Of a DNA stretch of 64,000 bases, positions 61,901 to 64,000 are shown in pieces (position 1 is the first letter of the stretch; every line of letters begins with the position of its first letter). Source of the DNA: Brevundimonas pondensis (GTDB taxonomy: Bacteria > Pseudomonadota > Alphaproteobacteria > Caulobacterales > Caulobacteraceae); assembly GCF_017487345.1 (NCBI RefSeq), contig NZ_CP062006.1, positions 186,001 through 250,000 on the forward strand, written 5' to 3'. The translations under genes were made by a program, and so were the position numbers. The notes beneath the pieces are model-generated. The model saw only the letters and a list, made by a program, of their open reading frames with translations, was not told the DNA's origin and ran no database searches.

Positions 61901-62226
61901 CCCCGAAGCAAGCCGAGTGCTTAGCCGTCATCAAGCGCATGACCTTCAACGGCGTCCCTCCGTCATACGAGGAGATCATGCGCGAGATGGGGCTGACAAG
62001 TAAGGCTCCGGTTCACCGGATGATCCATGCGCTCAAGGATCGTGGCGTCATCGCGATGTCCCCGGATAAGGCGCGGACAATCACTGTGCGCGACGAACAT
62101 GCAGAAGCGATCCCGTTCGACCTGATGGCTGAAGCTGTCGCGGACCTCATTGCGCGGGGAAGGCGTGTATATCCGGCTCAAATCCGCAAGGTGCTGGTGC
62201 AGACCTACGCTGGGGCCGCGCAATGA
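61897..62226 (+). CDS. LexA-type winged-helix protein
   Basis: 109 residues. The N-terminal 60 residues match the LexA DNA-binding domain: MTPKQAECLAVIKRMTFNGV, PPSYEEIMREMGLTSKAPVH, RMIHALKDRGVIAMSPDKAR. No S24 peptidase domain follows; the C-terminal 45 residues are helical. Overlaps both neighbours. Probably a regulator of phage genes, not an SOS repressor. Confidence 0.78.
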   Translation: MTPKQAECLAVIKRMTFNGVPPSYEEIMREMGLTSKAPVHRMIHALKDRGVIAMSPDKARTITVRDEHAEAIPFDLMAEAVADLIARGRRVYPAQIRKVLVQTYAGAAQ

Positions 62227-62378
62227 TCGCCTGCGCCCTCGCCCGCCTCCACAGCGCAGTCCTATTCCTGTCGGGCAAGGACAGTCTCCTGCGTGGGCAG
62301 AATCCGACCGCCATCGTTCCGCCGATTGTTCATCCCGCCGCCGACAACGTCGTGACGTTCAAGGGGCGGGGCAAGTGA
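62223..62378 (+). CDS. Very small hypothetical phage protein
   Basis: 51 residues: MIACALARLHSAVLFLSGKD, then a Pro/Val-rich end IVPPIVHPAADNVVTFKGRG. ATG overlaps the stop of the upstream gene and the TGA overlaps the next GTG, so translation of the chain is likely. Function unknown. Confidence 0.5.
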   Translation: MIACALARLHSAVLFLSGKDSLLRGQNPTAIVPPIVHPAADNVVTFKGRGK

Positions 62379-62605
62379 AGCGCCTCCCCGACATGTTCGG
62401 CTTCCGCAAAGCCCGCGCGGCCCTGCGTCTTCATGAGGCCAATCGCGCGTTCATCAAAGCTCGCGCTGACCGCCTTCGCGCCGAGATCCGCCGGGACACT
62501 CGCGCCATGCACGCAACGGGTACCGCGCTTCGCAAGGCCCGCACCGAACAGGTCGCGGCTGAGCTGGCCTACGCCGCCGTCACCTCCAAACCCCTTCACG
62601 CCTGA
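62375..62605 (+). CDS. Small basic helical phage protein
   Basis: 76 residues, GTG start in a GTGA overlap. Strongly basic helix: FRKARAALRLHEANRAFIKA, then RADRLRAEIRRDTRAMHATG. It could bind nucleic acid. No family recognised. Confidence 0.55.
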   Translation: MKRLPDMFGFRKARAALRLHEANRAFIKARADRLRAEIRRDTRAMHATGTALRKARTEQVAAELAYAAVTSKPLHA

Positions 62606-62618
62606 ACCGAGAGAACCC

Positions 62619-62891
62619 ATGACTGATACCGAATTCGACCCTGCCTCCGACGTTCTGACAGCAGCAGCACAGGGGCGCCTGCGCTCCATCATCGAACGGC
62701 TGGAGCGGCTGGAGGAGGACAAAGACGCCATCCTCATCGACATGAAGGAGGTCTTCGCCGAGGCCAAGGGCGATGGCTACGACGTCAAAGTCCTCCGCAA
62801 GGTGCTGCGCCTGCGCAAGCAGGACCGCGCCAAGCGTCAGGAAGAGGAGGCTATCCTCGACCTCTACCTCGTCGCCCTGGGTGAGGTCTGA
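62619..62891 (+). CDS. GapR-family (DUF2312) DNA-binding protein
   Basis: 90 residues. The N-terminal coiled coil LRSIIERLERLEEDKDAILI, then DMKEVFAEAKGDGYDVKVLR and KVLRLRKQDRAKRQEEEAIL, matches GapR, the Caulobacter nucleoid protein that encircles overtwisted DNA ahead of replication and transcription. Length is typical. It is 2 nt upstream of ssb, in the early region of the prophage. The host GapR gene is expected elsewhere; this copy is phage-carried. Confidence 0.9.
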   Translation: MTDTEFDPASDVLTAAAQGRLRSIIERLERLEEDKDAILIDMKEVFAEAKGDGYDVKVLRKVLRLRKQDRAKRQEEEAILDLYLVALGEV

Positions 62892-62893
62892 TC

Positions 62894-63367
62894 ATGGCCG
62901 GCTCCGTCAACAAGGTCATCCTCGTCGGCAATCTGGGCCGCGACCCGGAAATCCGCACGCTGAACAGCGGCGACCGTGTCGCCAACCTGCGCATCGCCAC
63001 CTCCGAAAGCTGGCGCGACAAGGCGTCGGGCGAGCGCAAGGAAAAGACCGAATGGCACGCGGTCGTCGTGTTCAACGAGCACATCGTCAAGACCTGCGAG
63101 AACTACCTCAAGAAGGGCTCGACCATCTACGTCGAGGGATCGCTCCAGACCCGCAAATACACAGACGCTCAGGGCGTCGAGAAATATTCGACTGAGATCG
63201 TCCTGCAGAAGTTCAACGGCGTCCTGACCATGCTTGGCGGCAAGCCGCAGGGTGAGGGCGAGCGCAGCCAGGTCGATGATTATTCGTCCGGCTTCTCCTC
63301 GGGTGGCGCCAACAAGCCGTCAGGTCCGCGCGAAAGCTACGACCTGAACGACTCAATTCCATTTTGA
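62894..63367 (+). CDS. ssb: Single-stranded DNA-binding protein
   Basis: 157 residues. OB fold: GSVNKVILVGNLGRDPEIRT, ERKEKTEWHAVVVFNEHIVK, GSTIYVEGSLQTRKYTDAQG. A Gly/Ser linker leads to the acidic tip NDSIPF, which recruits partner proteins. A phage copy, next to the GapR gene; it probably serves phage replication and Bet-dependent annealing. Confidence 0.95.
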   Translation: MAGSVNKVILVGNLGRDPEIRTLNSGDRVANLRIATSESWRDKASGERKEKTEWHAVVVFNEHIVKTCENYLKKGSTIYVEGSLQTRKYTDAQGVEKYSTEIVLQKFNGVLTMLGGKPQGEGERSQVDDYSSGFSSGGANKPSGPRESYDLNDSIPF

Positions 63368-63381
63368 GGGCGCGGGCCGTC

Positions 63382-63825
63382 ATGTCGAAGCAATGCAGCC
63401 AGTGCTCCCAGACCAAGACTCTGGACGAGTTCTACAAGCAGCCTGAATCCCGAGGTAGCGGCCATATCTCCAAGTGCAGGGTTTGCACGACGGCCAACGT
63501 CAGGGCGCATCGCCGCTTAAATGATAGCGTCCGGGAATACGACCGCCGCCGTGGATCGCGCCAGACCATTGAGAAGGCCCGCGAGTGGCGCGAGGCTCAC
63601 CCGGACGCTTACCGGGCGCATAACGCCGTCAACAACGCGGTGCGCGACGGGCGTCTAACCAAAGAGCCATGCCTGTTCTGCGGCGAGGCCAAGGTTCACG
63701 GCCATCACCAGGACTACAGCAAGCCTCTCGACGTGATCTGGCTTTGCCCGCGCTGCCATCACCGCCTTCACGCGAACTTCCCCGAAACTGCCGCCCATGA
63801 GCCCGAACATCGGAGGGCCGCATGA
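63382..63825 (+). CDS. Zinc-binding HNH-type endonuclease-like protein
   Basis: 147 residues from ATG 63,382. N-terminal zinc finger CSQCSQTKTLDEFYKQPESR with SKCRVCTTANVRAHRR. C-terminal HNH-like block CLFCGEAKVHGHHQDYSKPL, then WLCPRCHHRLHANF, with paired CxxC and HH residues. Probably a nuclease of the endonuclease VII-like or HNH group. Stop overlaps the next ATG. Confidence 0.78.
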   Translation: MSKQCSQCSQTKTLDEFYKQPESRGSGHISKCRVCTTANVRAHRRLNDSVREYDRRRGSRQTIEKAREWREAHPDAYRAHNAVNNAVRDGRLTKEPCLFCGEAKVHGHHQDYSKPLDVIWLCPRCHHRLHANFPETAAHEPEHRRAA

Positions 63826-63974
63826 TCGTCAACGTCCTGACCTGCACCCTTCGCCGGGATGATCAGTATCTGATCACCTACAAGGTCGGCGGCGCTGTCC
63901 AGTCGGCCCTGTCCGCTACGCCGATCAAGGCCGGGACCGACGTTCGCATCCGGGACGGCCGGGTGGTCGCATGA
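63822..63974 (+). CDS. Very small phage protein
   Basis: 50 residues, MIVNVLTCTLRRDDQYLITY, ending in GTDVRIRDGRVVA. Likely a small beta-barrel. Overlaps both neighbours. Function unknown. Confidence 0.55.
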   Translation: MIVNVLTCTLRRDDQYLITYKVGGAVQSALSATPIKAGTDVRIRDGRVVA

Positions 63975-64000
63975 TCACCGTCATCCTTCCCTACCCGCCC
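63971..64000 (+). CDS. rusA: Start of a probable RusA Holliday-junction resolvase (cut by window edge)
   Basis: Only ten codons are visible: MITVILPYPP. RusA proteins usually begin with a strand and the 'LPxPPS' loop of this form, and phage rusA genes often sit here after ssb. The ATG overlaps the preceding stop. The call is tentative because the catalytic part lies outside the window. Confidence 0.5.
   Translation, partial: MITVILPYPP

Larger units (their letters stand above)
47337..64000. mobile_element. Prophage, left end and early region (right end outside window)
   Basis: Bounded on the left by a tRNA-Leu fragment next to an integrase. It contains excisionase, Bet, Gp157, SSB, cI/cro/CII-type regulators, paired operators and a probable RusA gene. 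Structural, packaging and lysis genes are not in the window and should follow to the right. Genes are tightly packed with 4-nt overlaps and no decay is evident. Confidence 0.9.

Overview
The window looks like chromosome from an alphaproteobacterium of the Caulobacterales, most likely Brevundimonas or a close relative. This is inferred from the very high GC content, the style of the housekeeping clusters (trmD-rplS; def, a small membrane gene, fmt, truA), TadE/TadG-type Flp pilus genes, the ydbH-ynbE-ydbL cluster and a GapR-type (DUF2312) protein. No rRNA gene or CRISPR array is present.

Layout. (1) 1-5441 is a decayed integrative element that ends at the 3' end of a complete tRNA-Gly(CCC). 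It holds an AT-richer SGNH/GSCFA pair, two leftward phage tail-type genes, a truncated DnaB-like helicase and an intact tyrosine integrase. Two phage genes of opposite strand are fused at a perfect 8-bp inverted repeat at 3299-3316. (2) 5.7-47.1 kb is ordinary chromosome. It includes Flp pilus TadE/TadG, an M23 peptidase, ydbH-ynbE-ydbL, an orphan cytosine-5 DNA methyltransferase, tryptophan dioxygenase, rplS-trmD, truA/fmt/def, a GH95 glycosidase, tRNA-Arg(CCG), queG, a cation efflux pump, uppP, an M1 peptidase, and a TetR-EmrB-EmrA-Bcr/CflA efflux cluster with a clear operator. (3) 47,337-64,000 is the left part of a second prophage, inserted in a tRNA-Leu(CAA) gene of which only the 3' fragment remains here. 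The prophage continues past the right edge.

The second prophage has lambda-like logic. A leftward block of about 24 tightly overlapping genes runs from 58,533 down to the integrase. It contains Bet (RecT family), Gp157, a Dam-type methylase, two HNH proteins, a DUF7666 protein with nine 27-bp repeats, an excisionase, and many small unknown genes. A LexA-like (S24) repressor gene at 59,430-60,092 is flanked by two operator clusters sharing the motif ATATCGG-N5-CCGATAT. Between the left operators and the repressor, where lambda carries rex, lie two genes for secreted proteins that look like lysogenic-conversion cargo. Rightward lie cro-like, CII-like and LexA-wing regulators, a GapR homologue, SSB, an HNH protein and the first codons of a probable RusA resolvase.

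The most notable items are the operator system with a cro start codon inside an operator, the two secreted 'rex-position' genes, the prophage GapR, the repeat-bearing DUF7666 gene, the Bet/SSB module without a visible exonuclease, the apparent one-base frameshift at the start of emrA, and the palindromic fusion joint in the older element.
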